From Alistipes sp. (GTDB lineage: Bacteria; Bacteroidota; Bacteroidia; Bacteroidales; Rikenellaceae): a DNA stretch of 64,000 nt. Made by a program: the position numbers and the translations under genes. The number at the start of each line of letters is the position of its first letter. The first letter of the stretch is position 1. The DNA lies in assembly GCA_017936685.1 (NCBI GenBank), contig JAGBFA010000007.1:62001-126000 (forward strand), written 5' to 3'. Below are positions 31,946-41,912 of the stretch, piece by piece. The notes beneath the pieces were generated by a model. It was not told the DNA's origin. It was given only the letters and a program-made list of their open reading frames with translations, and searched no databases.

Positions 31946-33929
31946 CTGGCATATAATACATTCGTCCGACGTGCTCGAAATATTGCTGTATGGTGGCCTT
32001 GGCCTGCTCAACCGCCCACTCCACTTCGGCAGAGACGCTGTCGCGCAGATTGTTGCGGTGCTTGTAATCGCCGTGCAGGTAGACACCTTTGACTTTATGA
32101 GAGTCGAACTCTATGATATAATCGTCAATAATAATCTCATAGTCGAACATCGTCCGTATCAGCACTATCGGCCGCCGGTCGGGTTCGTTGAATATGTCGC
32201 GTCCGATGGCGAAATAGGGCTGCCTGTTGCCTAACAGTCCCAGCAGCGTGGGCGCAAAATCGACCTGCGACACGACGCTGTCGTAACGCCGCGACAGGCT
32301 GCCGTCGGGGACATGAATGAAGCCGACGACATGGTGCGACCCCGGCATGTGGAGCGTGCGCTCGGCGAACTTCTCGCTCGAAACATGATCGGCAACGAAT
32401 ACAAATATCGTGCGATCGAACCACTCCTCGCCCGAAAAACGCTCGAAGAAGCGGCGTATCGACATATCGGTATATGCCACCGGCCTATGGTTGCGCGTGG
32501 TGCCCTCGGGCAGGGTGTCGCGATATTTGAACGGCACGTTGAATGGGTGGTGCGACGTAAGGGTGAAGATCGAGGCGAAAAAGGGCTGCTGCATAAGACC
32601 CATCTGCTCGCCCATGAATCCGAGGAAAGGCTCGTCCCATATTCCCCACGAGCCGTCGAACTCTCCGTCGCCATGGAGAGCCTCGAAATCCTCCATGCTG
32701 AACAGACGGTCGACGCCGGCAATGTGGGCGTATGCGCCGAAGCCCATCGAGCCGCGCTCCGAGCCGCAGAAGAATGCCGTATCATACCCCTCCTCACGCA
32801 GCAGACGCGGCATCGGCCGGCACTCGCCGAGCGAGTAGGGCGTAAGCATGTGCGGCTTGCCGTATGACGGCATCGAACTCCATATCGCCGGCGGCGCGGC
32901 CACCGACACGGTACCGTTGGCATAGCAGCGGGTGAAGGTGAGCGACCTCTGCATCAGCGAATCGAGGAACGGAGTGTATCCCTGCTCCGTCTCCGAGTAG
33001 AGATCGGGCGAGAGATATTTGGAGTGCTCGGCCGAGAAGCTCTCCAATATGACGAGCATCACGTTGTAGCCCTTGTAGCGGCCGAACATCTCGGAGGTGT
33101 AGTCCTCGGGATAGTGCGACGGAGTGTAGATCCGAGACAGCTGCTCCTCGTCGAAATAGTGTTCGTAGTCGAGGCGCATATCCATCGAACGTATCACGCA
33201 GAACGGGTTGCTCAATATGAAATAGGCCTTGGCCGGAGAGTCGGCATAGAGCATGGCGTTCGAGAGCGTGATGGGACGCGTCATGCCCGTCATACCGCCG
33301 CGTACACCCGATATGCCGAGCCATATCGTAAAGAGCATGACCCCCGTGCGGGCAAATAGCCCCACCCTGCCGCACGTCATGTCGATGACCTCGCGGCGAC
33401 GGCGATAGGTATAGACCAGGCCGGCGATGACGAGCATGCCGAAGATCACCAGATGCCAGTTGTCGGCGGCGAATTTCAGCATCAGCTGCGCCGTATTGCC
33501 GTTGTCGGCGAAGAATATCTCGTCGGCTGTGCACCGCTTTTGCGTATAGTGGAAATAGACCGTGTCGCCGAGATTGGCAGCCACCACCAAAAGAGCGTTG
33601 CAGATGATGTATATCCAGAACATCGCGCCCTGATACCATCTGCGGCTCCACCACCTCAACGGCAGCGGCACGATCGACAGCAGTATGAAAACGGCATTGG
33701 CATAGACGATCGACGAATTGTCGATAAGGAGCGTCCCCTTGAACAGCTCCCATATCTCGCCGGTGGAGATCGAGCCGATGAGATCGCGGTTGTAGCAGTA
33801 GAAAGCCACGCGGCAAAGGAACATGGCGACGTAGACCATGGCTATGCGCCACAGCAACAACGCGAACCTCGTCCGGGCAGCCCTTGCGATAAGATTCGCC
33901 ATCGATCTCTTCATTTCCAATGCGTTCAT
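31881..33929 (-). CDS. LTA synthase family sulfatase-fold protein
   Basis: A 682-residue membrane protein: five hydrophobic segments in the first 230 residues, then an extracytoplasmic alkaline-phosphatase-fold domain with VMLVILESFSAEHSKYL (metal-binding Glu), ANGTVSVAAPPAIWSSMP (nucleophile region), TLTSHHPFNVPF and VFVADHVSSEKF. Such proteins transfer phosphoglycerol or phosphoethanolamine to envelope polymers or lipids. The acceptor in Bacteroidetes is not known to me. Several ATGs lie within the first residues; 33929 is the first. A TACATTTG box lies 77 bases upstream. Confidence 0.85.
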   Translation of the reverse strand: MNALEMKRSMANLIARAARTRFALLLWRIAMVYVAMFLCRVAFYCYNRDLIGSISTGEIWELFKGTLLIDNSSIVYANAVFILLSIVPLPLRWWSRRWYQGAMFWIYIICNALLVVAANLGDTVYFHYTQKRCTADEIFFADNGNTAQLMLKFAADNWHLVIFGMLVIAGLVYTYRRRREVIDMTCGRVGLFARTGVMLFTIWLGISGVRGGMTGMTRPITLSNAMLYADSPAKAYFILSNPFCVIRSMDMRLDYEHYFDEEQLSRIYTPSHYPEDYTSEMFGRYKGYNVMLVILESFSAEHSKYLSPDLYSETEQGYTPFLDSLMQRSLTFTRCYANGTVSVAAPPAIWSSMPSYGKPHMLTPYSLGECRPMPRLLREEGYDTAFFCGSERGSMGFGAYAHIAGVDRLFSMEDFEALHGDGEFDGSWGIWDEPFLGFMGEQMGLMQQPFFASIFTLTSHHPFNVPFKYRDTLPEGTTRNHRPVAYTDMSIRRFFERFSGEEWFDRTIFVFVADHVSSEKFAERTLHMPGSHHVVGFIHVPDGSLSRRYDSVVSQVDFAPTLLGLLGNRQPYFAIGRDIFNEPDRRPIVLIRTMFDYEIIIDDYIIEFDSHKVKGVYLHGDYKHRNNLRDSVSAEVEWAVEQAKATIQQYFEHVGRMYYMPDDRVLSDKPLDAGADAPTTQP

Positions 33930-34006
33930 CGATCAACAACAGTTGAAAACCTCCCCCCCGAACCGAACCGCAGCCGCCGTCCGTCGGAGATACAATCGCA
34001 GCGACG

Positions 34007-34014
34007 CAAATGTA
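34007..34014 (-). promoter_or_regulatory. TAnnTTTG promoter of the sulfatase gene
   Basis: TACATTTG on the minus strand, between rlmH and the sulfatase gene. Confidence 0.6.
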
Positions 34015-34048
34015 TAAAAAATTTTACCAAATGCCAACTATCGGCATT

Positions 34049-34522
34049 TTATTCGTGATGGTAGGGTTCGTTGTTGATTATGGTGAAGGCGCGATAGAGC
34101 TGTTCGGCGAATATCGCCCTGACGATCTGGTGCGAGAAGGTCATCTTCGAGAGCGACAACAGGGCATCGGCGCGCGCGTAGACCTGCTCCGAGAAGCCGT
34201 AGGGACCTCCCACCACTATCAGCAGACGCTTCACGCCGCTGTTCATGCGCTTCTGCAACCACGCGGCGAACTCCATCGAGCGCATCTCCTCGCCGTGTTC
34301 GTCGAGCAGCACCACATAGTCGCCGTCGGCGATCTGCCGCAATATCATCTCGCCCTCGCTCGACTTCTGCCGCGACGGAGCCATCGATTTGGTTGTGCGC
34401 ACGTCGGGCAGCACGGTAAAGACGAAGCGCGCATAGTGGCTCAGACGCTTGGCGTACATATCCACCAACGCCTCCACCTCGCGCATGTCGGTCTTGCCTA
34501 TTACAACCAGTTCTATCGTCAT
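34049..34522 (-). CDS. rlmH: 23S rRNA m3-pseudouridine-1915 methyltransferase
   Basis: A 157-residue SPOUT methyltransferase, usual length for RlmH. The C-terminal knot region LLIVVGGPYGFSEQVYARAD and LSLSKMTFSHQIVRAIFAEQ carries the SAM-binding and family motifs. It methylates pseudouridine 1915 of 23S rRNA. The start at 34522 gives MTIELVVIGKTD, the family N-terminus. It lies 19 bases after the GH2-like gene and probably shares its transcript. Confidence 0.95.
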   Translation of the reverse strand: MTIELVVIGKTDMREVEALVDMYAKRLSHYARFVFTVLPDVRTTKSMAPSRQKSSEGEMILRQIADGDYVVLLDEHGEEMRSMEFAAWLQKRMNSGVKRLLIVVGGPYGFSEQVYARADALLSLSKMTFSHQIVRAIFAEQLYRAFTIINNEPYHHE

Positions 34523-34541
34523 ACGAAACCCTCCCCTCGCA

Positions 34542-35861
34542 TTACAGTTCCATGTCGCTGTTCCACTCGCCGTCGGCATCGCCGTATATCACCGGCCGCG
34601 GATCTCCCGTCGATTTGAGCCACTCGTAGGCCTTGTACATGTTGTAGCCGTTGCCCGAGTCGTCGCCGCCCAGAGCGAAGGCTATGACGCACGTGTGGTT
34701 GCGCGAGCGGTAGTACATCGACTTCACGCGAGTGAGATACTCCTGCACAAGCGCAGGGTCGTTGGCCGGCGTACCGCCCACCGACCGGTCTGTATGCCGT
34801 TCGGGCGAATCTATCGCCGCACGGTCGATGACATACATGCCCAAAGCGTCGCACAGATCGTAGAACCAGTAGGGCTGCGGATAGTCCGGACACAGGGTAT
34901 TGATGCCTTTGGCTTTCAGCCGCTTGATCTCCGTCTGCGTCGTCTGGCGGTCTTTGGCCGCATTGTAACGTTCGCGGTGCAGCGTCAGCGGCTTGTCGAA
35001 GCGCGTCACCTCGCCGTCGCGCAGCTCCGTCAGACCGAAGCCCACGCGCAAGGGGATATATTCGCGCAGAATGCCGTTGCGCTTGACATATAGCATCACG
35101 TCGTAGAGCACCGGACGCTCGGGTGTCCATCGGTTCTCGTTGGTGTGGTAGATATAAGGCGCAAAGTGCAGCGTATCACGCGAATGTCCCTCGACGGTGA
35201 TCTCGTTGACGCTGTATTCCAAAAGTTTGCCTGCCGGAGAGTAGATGTCGAATCCCACCTGCAACGTCTCCTCGAAATCGAACGAGTTGTCCACCACGGC
35301 ATCGATGCGCAGCACGCCGAAGCGGCGCAGCGAATCGGGCGCGAGCGAGATGTCGAAGTCGTAGATGCCCAACCGCCGCTGGGCGAATATGTAGCTGTTG
35401 TCGAACAGCTCGCGCTCGACCGGCTCGATGCGCTGTTGCAGCTCTGCACAACGCTGGCGCGTGTATCGCACCGTCAGCAGGTTTTCGCCCTGCCCGAGAT
35501 ATGGCGAGATGAAGATATCGGCCGGAGTAAATGGATCGTCGGCGTGCAGCACCTCGCGGCCGTTGATATCTACCGAATAGGCTCCGCCCGTATTCTCCAT
35601 GTGCAGATAGGCGTTGCAATCGCTCCACGAGGCCGGAACCTCGAACCGCTGTTCGAAGACGATACGCGCGTCATCGCCGCCGCCCATGGCCACCATCTTA
35701 GGACGCACGTCGACATACTTTTCGATGTTGTCGCGAACGCCGCGGCGAGCATCGTCGCGCTTGTCGAATGTGATGAACTCCGAGCGGAATATGCGCGCCG
35801 GCTGCGCATCGGAGACAAGGGGGCAGAGCAGTGCCAGCATATATAACATGCAACGTTTCAT
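34542..35861 (-). CDS. GH2-like protein without catalytic residues
   Basis: A 439-residue exported protein (signal peptide MKRCMLYMLALLCPLVSDAQ). It has the jelly-roll and Ig-like domains of family 2 glycosidases (about 35-280) and then the start of a TIM barrel (IKRLKAKGINTLCPDYPQPYW cut here to the recognisable core). Where GH2 enzymes have the acid/base in LGNE, it reads ALGGDDSGNG, so the catalytic Glu is absent, and the protein ends after EWNSDMEL, before the nucleophile. It cannot be a normal glycosidase; a carbohydrate-binding or scaffold role is inference. The start at 35861 follows a TACCTTTG box. Confidence 0.75.
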   Translation of the reverse strand: MKRCMLYMLALLCPLVSDAQPARIFRSEFITFDKRDDARRGVRDNIEKYVDVRPKMVAMGGGDDARIVFEQRFEVPASWSDCNAYLHMENTGGAYSVDINGREVLHADDPFTPADIFISPYLGQGENLLTVRYTRQRCAELQQRIEPVERELFDNSYIFAQRRLGIYDFDISLAPDSLRRFGVLRIDAVVDNSFDFEETLQVGFDIYSPAGKLLEYSVNEITVEGHSRDTLHFAPYIYHTNENRWTPERPVLYDVMLYVKRNGILREYIPLRVGFGLTELRDGEVTRFDKPLTLHRERYNAAKDRQTTQTEIKRLKAKGINTLCPDYPQPYWFYDLCDALGMYVIDRAAIDSPERHTDRSVGGTPANDPALVQEYLTRVKSMYYRSRNHTCVIAFALGGDDSGNGYNMYKAYEWLKSTGDPRPVIYGDADGEWNSDMEL

Positions 35862-35885
35862 AAATCGTAACCGTTTAATGCGAAA

Positions 35886-35893
35886 CAAAGGTA
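35886..35893 (-). promoter_or_regulatory. TAnnTTTG promoter of the GH2-like gene and rlmH
   Basis: TACCTTTG on the minus strand, 25 bases before the start. Confidence 0.7.
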
Positions 35894-35934
35894 TAAAAAA
35901 GTCGGCATAGTGCAACCGTTTACAATTTTTTTAG

Positions 35935-35942
35935 TAATTTTG
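35935..35942 (+). promoter_or_regulatory. TAnnTTTG promoter of asnS
   Basis: TAATTTTG, 62 bases before asnS. Confidence 0.65.
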
Positions 35943-36004
35943 TCGTTCGTATCACACGCTGTGAACGCAAAATTACGGAACAAACAAAAAATAGCATAAG
36001 TGTT

Positions 36005-37393
36005 ATGAAACATGTGAGAATAGCGACGTTGCTCGGCCGCGAGGGTTCGGGCGAACAGGTTACGGTGAAGGGTTGGGTGCGCACCAAGCGCGGCAACAAG
36101 AACGTGGCGTTCATCGCTCTGAACGACGGCTCGTGCGTGAGCAACATACAGATCGTCGTCGATCTGGCGGTCATAGCCGAGGAGCAGCTCAAAACCGTCA
36201 CCACCGGAGCCTGCATACGCGTCGACGGCCGTCTGGTAGCCTCGCCCGGCTCGGGACAGGGTGTCGAGGTGCAGGCCGAGCGGATAGAGATCTACGGCAC
36301 GGCCGACCCAGAGACATATCCCTTGCAGAAGAAGGGACACTCGTTGGAGTTCCTGCGCGACATAGCCTACCTGCGTCCGCGCACCAACACCTTCGGAGCC
36401 ATCTTGCGCATACGCCACGCCATGGCCTACGCCATTCACAAATACTTCAACGAGCACGGCTTCTACTACCTGCACACGCCGCTTATCACGGCCTCGGACT
36501 GCGAGGGTGCCGGAGCCATGTTCAACGTCTCGACGCTCGACATGGAGAATCCGCCGCGCACCGAGGAGGGCAAGGTCGACTATTCGCAGGACTTCTTCGG
36601 CAAGCCGTGCAGCCTGACCGTATCGGGTCAGTTGGAGGGTGAGCTGGGTGCTCTGGCCTTGGGTCAGATCTATACGTTCGGTCCCACGTTCCGCGCCGAG
36701 AACTCCAACACGCCGCGCCACCTGGCCGAGTTCTGGATGATCGAGCCGGAGATGGCCTTCTACGAGCTGGAAGACAACATGGATCTGGCCGAGGACTTCC
36801 TCAAATATCTGATCCGCTACGCTCTGGACAACTGCCGCGAGGATCTCGAATTCATGAACAAGATGTGGGACAAGAGCCTGTTGGAGCGTCTGCAATTCGT
36901 GCTCGACAACGATTTCGTGCGACTGGACTACACCGAGGGCATCAAGATACTGGAATCATCGGGACGCAAGTTCGAGTTCCCGTGCTACTGGGGCTGCGAC
37001 TTGCAGTCGGAGCACGAGCGTTATTTGGTGGAGGAGCACTTCAAGCGTCCGGTCATACTGATCAACTATCCCAAAGAGATCAAGGCCTTCTATATGAAGC
37101 AGAACGCCGACGGCAAGACGGTGCGCGCCATGGACGTGCTGTTCCCGCAGATCGGAGAAATCATCGGCGGTTCGGAGCGCGAAGCCGACTTTGGCAAGCT
37201 TTATGCAAGGGTTCAAGAATTGGGCATGAACGAACGCGAGCTGTGGTGGTATCTCGATACCCGTCGCTGGGGATCGGCACCTCACTCGGGATTCGGACTG
37301 GGCTTCGAGCGGCTGTTATTATTCGTTACGGGCATGGGCAACATACGCGACGTGATCCCATTCCCGCGCACGCCGAAGAACGCAGAGTTTTGA
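36005..37393 (+). CDS. asnS: Asparaginyl-tRNA synthetase
   Basis: A 462-residue class II synthetase. The N-terminal OB-fold anticodon domain ([20 protein letters not shown]) is followed by class II motifs: motif 2 [20 protein letters not shown] and motif 3 [20 protein letters not shown]. It charges tRNA-Asn, whose gene lies at 9845. AsnS rather than AspS is indicated by overall length and by the motif 2 loop (FRAENSNT). Its own promoter lies upstream. Confidence 0.96.
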   Translation: MKHVRIATLLGREGSGEQVTVKGWVRTKRGNKNVAFIALNDGSCVSNIQIVVDLAVIAEEQLKTVTTGACIRVDGRLVASPGSGQGVEVQAERIEIYGTADPETYPLQKKGHSLEFLRDIAYLRPRTNTFGAILRIRHAMAYAIHKYFNEHGFYYLHTPLITASDCEGAGAMFNVSTLDMENPPRTEEGKVDYSQDFFGKPCSLTVSGQLEGELGALALGQIYTFGPTFRAENSNTPRHLAEFWMIEPEMAFYELEDNMDLAEDFLKYLIRYALDNCREDLEFMNKMWDKSLLERLQFVLDNDFVRLDYTEGIKILESSGRKFEFPCYWGCDLQSEHERYLVEEHFKRPVILINYPKEIKAFYMKQNADGKTVRAMDVLFPQIGEIIGGSEREADFGKLYARVQELGMNERELWWYLDTRRWGSAPHSGFGLGFERLLLFVTGMGNIRDVIPFPRTPKNAEF

Positions 37394-37494
37394 CGGTGCG
37401 ACGCTGTCGCATTGCGCCCGATGCGAACGGTCTGATCAGTCGGACTGTTCGCATTTTTAGCAGACGGAAACAGTGTACATTTAAAATAACGACT

Positions 37495-38916
37495 ATGGGA
37501 ACCAATCTCCAACAGACGATCTCGTTGCAGACCAAACTCTCGCCGCAACAGATACAGATGATAAAACTGCTCGAACTGCCCACCATGCAGCTCGAACAGC
37601 GTATCAAGCGCGAGATCGAAGAGAACATCGTCTTGGAGGAGGAGCAGCCCGCCGACGAAGAGCGCGAGCCGGAAAAGATCTCGGTCGAGGAGTATATCGG
37701 CAAGGAGGACGACACGCCCTCGTACAAGGCGCGCATCAACAACTTCTCCAAGGACGACAAACAGCGTCCGGTCTACATCACCGAGGGACGGTCGTTGCAG
37801 GAGTATCTCATCGAGCAGCTGCGCTTTCGCTCGCTCTCGGAGCGCGACATGGCCATAGCCGTATATATCGTCGGCAGCATCGACGACGACGGCTATCTGC
37901 GCCGCGACCTGTCGTCGCTGAGCGACGACATGGCCTTCTCGCAGGGCATCGACGTGAGCGAGCAGGAGATCGAGCGCGTACTCGGGATCATACATCAGCT
38001 GGAACCCTCCGGTGTCGGCGCGCGCAACCTGCAAGAGTGCCTGCTGTTGCAGATGCGGCAGCAGCGCATCGACACCCGCGCCAAGCGGCTGGCACTGAAA
38101 ATACTCACCTCCTACTTCGATGCCTTCGCCAAGAAGCACTACGAGCGGCTCATGTCGCGCCTGCAAATCTCCGAGGAGGAGTTCCGCGAGGCCATCGAGC
38201 AGATAAAGTGCCTCTACCCCAAGCCCGGCAACCTCTACACCGAGGGGGGCAGCGACACCACACCCTACATCGTCCCCGACTTCGTGCTCGACAACACCGA
38301 CGGCGAGCTGCGTCTGACGCTCAACGCGGGCAATATCCCCGAGGTGCGCATCAGCCGCCGCTACAAGGAGATGCTGCGCGACATGGTGGCACCCGACGGC
38401 ACCGTCCGCGAGAAGGACCGCGAGGCCATACAGTTCGTCAAGAGCAAGATCGACTCGGCCAAGTGGTTCATATCGGCCATCAAGCAGCGTCACGACACGC
38501 TCATGCGCACCATGCGCACGATACTCGACTTCCAGCGCGAATACTTCCTCGACGGCGACAAGAGCAAGCTGCGCCCGATGATCCTCAAAGACATAGCCGA
38601 CCGCACGGGACTCGACGTATCGACCATATCGCGCGTGGTGAACAGCAAATACATACAGACGCCGTTCGGCATCATACTGCTCAAATCGCTCTTCTCGGAG
38701 GGCATGCAGACCTCGTCGGGCGAGGAGGTGTCGAGCTACGAGATAAAGAAGATATTGCAGGACTGCATCGACCAGGAGGACAAACGCCGTCCGCTGACCG
38801 ACGAGAATCTGATGGACATACTCAACGCCAAGGGCTACTGCATAGCCCGACGCACGGTGGCCAAATACCGCGAGATGCTCGACATACCTGTGGCGCGCAT
38901 GCGAAAACAGATATGA
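37495..38916 (+). CDS. rpoN: RNA polymerase sigma-54 factor
   Basis: A 473-residue sigma-54 factor. The N-terminal Gln/Leu-rich region I (LQQTISLQTKLSPQQIQMIK, LPTMQLEQRI) contacts activators, an acidic linker follows (EEEQPADEEREPEK), and the C-terminal RpoN box is RRTVAKYREM. The ATG at 37495 gives the standard N-terminus. It needs an AAA+ activator, and none is encoded in this window. No convincing -24/-12 promoter was identified here either. Confidence 0.96.
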   Translation: MGTNLQQTISLQTKLSPQQIQMIKLLELPTMQLEQRIKREIEENIVLEEEQPADEEREPEKISVEEYIGKEDDTPSYKARINNFSKDDKQRPVYITEGRSLQEYLIEQLRFRSLSERDMAIAVYIVGSIDDDGYLRRDLSSLSDDMAFSQGIDVSEQEIERVLGIIHQLEPSGVGARNLQECLLLQMRQQRIDTRAKRLALKILTSYFDAFAKKHYERLMSRLQISEEEFREAIEQIKCLYPKPGNLYTEGGSDTTPYIVPDFVLDNTDGELRLTLNAGNIPEVRISRRYKEMLRDMVAPDGTVREKDREAIQFVKSKIDSAKWFISAIKQRHDTLMRTMRTILDFQREYFLDGDKSKLRPMILKDIADRTGLDVSTISRVVNSKYIQTPFGIILLKSLFSEGMQTSSGEEVSSYEIKKILQDCIDQEDKRRPLTDENLMDILNAKGYCIARRTVAKYREMLDIPVARMRKQI

Positions 38917-38947
38917 TGCCGGCCGCCTAACCCCATACCACGAAACA

Positions 38948-39562
38948 ATGATCGACCTATTAGCCCGCCTCTACGCCTTGTTTATAAATCCGCTGCTGAC
39001 ACCGCTCTACGTGGCCGCAGCCGTATTGTTCTGCCCCACCACATTCTCCGCGCTGGTGCCCATGCCCTACCGGCTGGCCGTCTTCGCGGCATTCGCCGTT
39101 ACGGCCGCACTGCTGCCGCTGACCGTCGAGGTCTATCTGCGCATCAAGCACAAGATCCCCCGCAGCGAAGAGATCGATGCAAAGTATCGCCGCAGGCTCT
39201 GCATCTTGTATGCCGCCGTTCTGCTGGCCGCCGTCTTCGTGCTGCGCACAACACCGGTATTCTCGCTCGTGGTGCCTCTGATGAAGGGCGTGGCGGCACT
39301 GTGGATCATAACCGCCGCCGCCATGACACTGCGCAAGACGGCATGCCGCGAGATGATATTCTTGGGCGGCGCGACCGCCTTCTTGGCCATTCTCGCGCTG
39401 ACTGGCGCGGAGCAATGGACGGCGATACTCTGTGCCGCGCTGCTGATCTCGGGCGTGGCCGCAACCGCAGTCGTGCGGCTCGACCGCACCTCGCTGGCAG
39501 GCTCGGGCATAGACTACCTCGCAGGCATCGGCACAATGTTGGCCGGTCTGTACCTCCTTTAA
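38948..39562 (+). CDS. Membrane protein, PAP2-like context unknown
   Basis: A 204-residue hydrophobic protein with about six helices and a short charged loop (RIKHKIPRSEEIDAKYRRRL, about 60-79). It starts 31 bases after rpoN and is likely cotranscribed. The His and Arg/Asp motifs of PAP2 phosphatases are not complete. The function is unknown. Confidence 0.6.
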   Translation: MIDLLARLYALFINPLLTPLYVAAAVLFCPTTFSALVPMPYRLAVFAAFAVTAALLPLTVEVYLRIKHKIPRSEEIDAKYRRRLCILYAAVLLAAVFVLRTTPVFSLVVPLMKGVAALWIITAAAMTLRKTACREMIFLGGATAFLAILALTGAEQWTAILCAALLISGVAATAVVRLDRTSLAGSGIDYLAGIGTMLAGLYLL

Positions 39563-39761
39563 GCACATCTTGTTCTGTGCGGCACTTGCACGCGCGATAC
39601 TATGCGGCGCACCCGAAGCGGCGCAAAGTGCCATGCATAATCATTCCCGACGCAAAGGCATATTCCGGCAAATATGTATCCGTTATGCCCGTCGTATGCA
39701 AATAGGTGTGCGGCGCGTCAAAAAAGTCGATGAAAAATGCCTTTTTTTTAGATTTATTCGT

Positions 39762-39769
39762 TATCTTGC
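39762..39769 (+). promoter_or_regulatory. TATCTTGC promoter-like box
   Basis: TATCTTGC, 57 bases before the TlpA-like gene, one T short of the usual TAnnTTTGC. The same short form lies before two other envelope genes (43251 and 56719). The gap 39563-39826 holds nothing else that I can support. Confidence 0.4.
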
Positions 39770-39826
39770 ACATGAAAATGACAGGTCGGACGACCGAATA
39801 TTAATTTACAATTTGACTTAAATACT

Positions 39827-40309
39827 ATGAAAAAGCTACTGTTTCTGCTACTTGCGCTCGGCGCGATGACAACCGTATCGGCTCAGACAATCCCCGATGT
39901 CAAGATAGAGAATCAAAAGGGAGAGACCATCTCCACGCTTTCGCTCGTTCAGGGCAAACCGATGATCGTATCATTCTGGTCGACCACCTGCAAACCGTGC
40001 ATCATGGAGCTTAACGCCATCAACGAGCAGTTGGAGGAGTGGCTCGAAGAGGCCGATTTCGAGGTCGTTGCCGTCTCGACCGACGACAGCCGCTCGGTGA
40101 GCCGCGCCCGCGCCATGACCCGCGGCAACGGCTGGGAGTTCATCTGCCTCTACGACAAGAACCAGGACTTCAAGCGCGCCATGCAGGTGTCGCTCACACC
40201 CCATACCTTCGTGATCGATGCCGACGGCAAGATCGTCTACTCGCACTCGGGCTACACCCCCGGCAGCGAAAACGTATTGTTCGAGAAGATCAAAGAACTC
40301 GCCAAGTAA
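39827..40309 (+). CDS. TlpA-like periplasmic thioredoxin
   Basis: A 160-residue protein with a signal peptide (MKKLLFLLLALGAMTTVSAQ) and a TlpA/ResA thioredoxin fold: FWSTTCKPCIMELNAIN (C-x2-C) and the cis-Pro segment SLTPHTFVIDADG. It leads a three-gene set with a DUF6029 barrel and an Omp28-like lipoprotein, an association common in Bacteroidetes. A redox role towards the Cys pair of the Omp28-like protein is plausible inference. Confidence 0.88.
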   Translation: MKKLLFLLLALGAMTTVSAQTIPDVKIENQKGETISTLSLVQGKPMIVSFWSTTCKPCIMELNAINEQLEEWLEEADFEVVAVSTDDSRSVSRARAMTRGNGWEFICLYDKNQDFKRAMQVSLTPHTFVIDADGKIVYSHSGYTPGSENVLFEKIKELAK

Positions 40310-41896
40310 ATGAAACGGTTAGCGATATCGTTGGCGTTGCTCGCGACAGCCGTCGCGGCACAAGCTCAGATCAGCGTGGGCAAGGGACAGCTGTCGGGCA
40401 GCATCGAGAGCAACAACATCTACTATATGGAGGATTCGGCTCTTGCTGGATCGACTCCCGAAGACCGGTTCGGTTCGAACAGCTATCTTAAAGTCGATTA
40501 CACGCTCGGACGCTTCTCGGCCGGATTGCAGGCCGATGCCTATCTGCCCGTGTTGCAGGGCTTCGACATGGCCACCTACGGTGCAGGACACAAATTCGTC
40601 CTCTCGTCGAAATACATACAGTGGCAGGATCGCAACTTCGCGGTGCGCGTGGGCGACATATTCGACCAGTTCGGATCGGGCATTCTGTTCCGCACGTGGG
40701 AGGATCGCGCATTGGGCTTCAACAACTCGTTGGAGGGCGTGCGCGGAGCCTACAACTTCAACGGCTACGTATCGGTCAAGGGCGTTTACGGCCGTCCCAG
40801 ACTCTACGACGAGTATGCCTCGTCGTGGGTGCGCGGTGCCGACATGTCGGTTTCGATATCCGAAATAACCGGCTGGGACAACGGCATGCTCAACTTGGAG
40901 GGCAGCTACCTCAACCGTCACCAGAACATCGATGAGGTGCCCGATGCCGAGATGCTGGGACTCACCTCGTCCGACATAAACATGTTCTCCGGCCGCATCA
41001 ACTTCGCATGGCAGGGTCTGGAACTGCGCGGCGAGTATGTGGGCAAGTGCAACGCCGACCTTTACAGCCCCATACACGAAGCCGCACGCGGCAACGCATG
41101 GCTTGCCGAAGCGGCATACGACTACAACCGTTTTGCCGTATCGGCCTCGTTCCGCCGCTTGGAGCACATGTCGACGATGGCATCGCTCATCGGCGGAGGT
41201 ACGGGCAACGTGATCAACTACCTGCCCGCACTGACGCGCCAGTACACCTACATGCTGACCAACCTCAACCCCTATCAGGTCAATGCCGAGGGCGAGATCG
41301 GAGGTCAGGCCGACATCTACTACTCGCTGCGCAACCGCACCGACCGCTCGCGCTACTGGAACTTCCACGCCAACTTCTCTACGTTCTACACCTTGGAAGA
41401 GAACGGCGGCGGCGAACACCGTCTGTTGTGGCGCGACATAAACGTCGATGTGGAGCGTCAGTGGAACCGCCGGTTGAAGACCACCCTGCTCTACTCGCGT
41501 CAGGAGTGGAACCCGTCGCACGGCGGCATAAACGACGATACTTATGTCTCGGACATCTTCGTGGCCGACATCACCTACAAGTTCGACAAGAAGAAGTCGC
41601 TGCGCGTCGAGGCGCAATATCTGCTCTCGGGCGACTACGAGGGCGACTGGGCGGCAGCACTCGTCGAGTTCAACGTGGCACCCTCGTGGAGCGTATATGC
41701 CAGCGACATGTACAATCTTGGCAACGAAACCGACAAGATGCACTATTACAATGCCGGCGTAAGCTGGACGCATTCGCGCACACGGCTGCAACTATCCTAC
41801 GGCCGCAACCGCGCCGGTTACGTCTGCTCGGGCGGCGTATGCCGATTCTCTCCAGCCTACACGGGCTTCAACCTCGTACTCACTTCGTCATTTTAA
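40310..41896 (+). CDS. DUF6029 family outer membrane protein
   Basis: A 528-residue protein whose ATG directly abuts the TAA of the TlpA gene (TAAATG). Signal peptide (MKRLAISLALLATAVAAQAQ), then alternating aromatic beta strands ending in F (NLVLTSSF), the outer membrane barrel signature. It fits DUF6029, found with TlpA and Omp28-like genes in Bacteroidetes. The exported substrate or function is unknown. Confidence 0.8.
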   Translation: MKRLAISLALLATAVAAQAQISVGKGQLSGSIESNNIYYMEDSALAGSTPEDRFGSNSYLKVDYTLGRFSAGLQADAYLPVLQGFDMATYGAGHKFVLSSKYIQWQDRNFAVRVGDIFDQFGSGILFRTWEDRALGFNNSLEGVRGAYNFNGYVSVKGVYGRPRLYDEYASSWVRGADMSVSISEITGWDNGMLNLEGSYLNRHQNIDEVPDAEMLGLTSSDINMFSGRINFAWQGLELRGEYVGKCNADLYSPIHEAARGNAWLAEAAYDYNRFAVSASFRRLEHMSTMASLIGGGTGNVINYLPALTRQYTYMLTNLNPYQVNAEGEIGGQADIYYSLRNRTDRSRYWNFHANFSTFYTLEENGGGEHRLLWRDINVDVERQWNRRLKTTLLYSRQEWNPSHGGINDDTYVSDIFVADITYKFDKKKSLRVEAQYLLSGDYEGDWAAALVEFNVAPSWSVYASDMYNLGNETDKMHYYNAGVSWTHSRTRLQLSYGRNRAGYVCSGGVCRFSPAYTGFNLVLTSSF

Positions 41897-41912
41897 CTAA
41901 AACAACAATACC

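Noticed and set aside
36865..37494. A 210-residue N-terminal extension of RpoN
   Set aside because: It is antisense-free but out of frame with asnS and lies inside it; RpoN region I begins at 37495.
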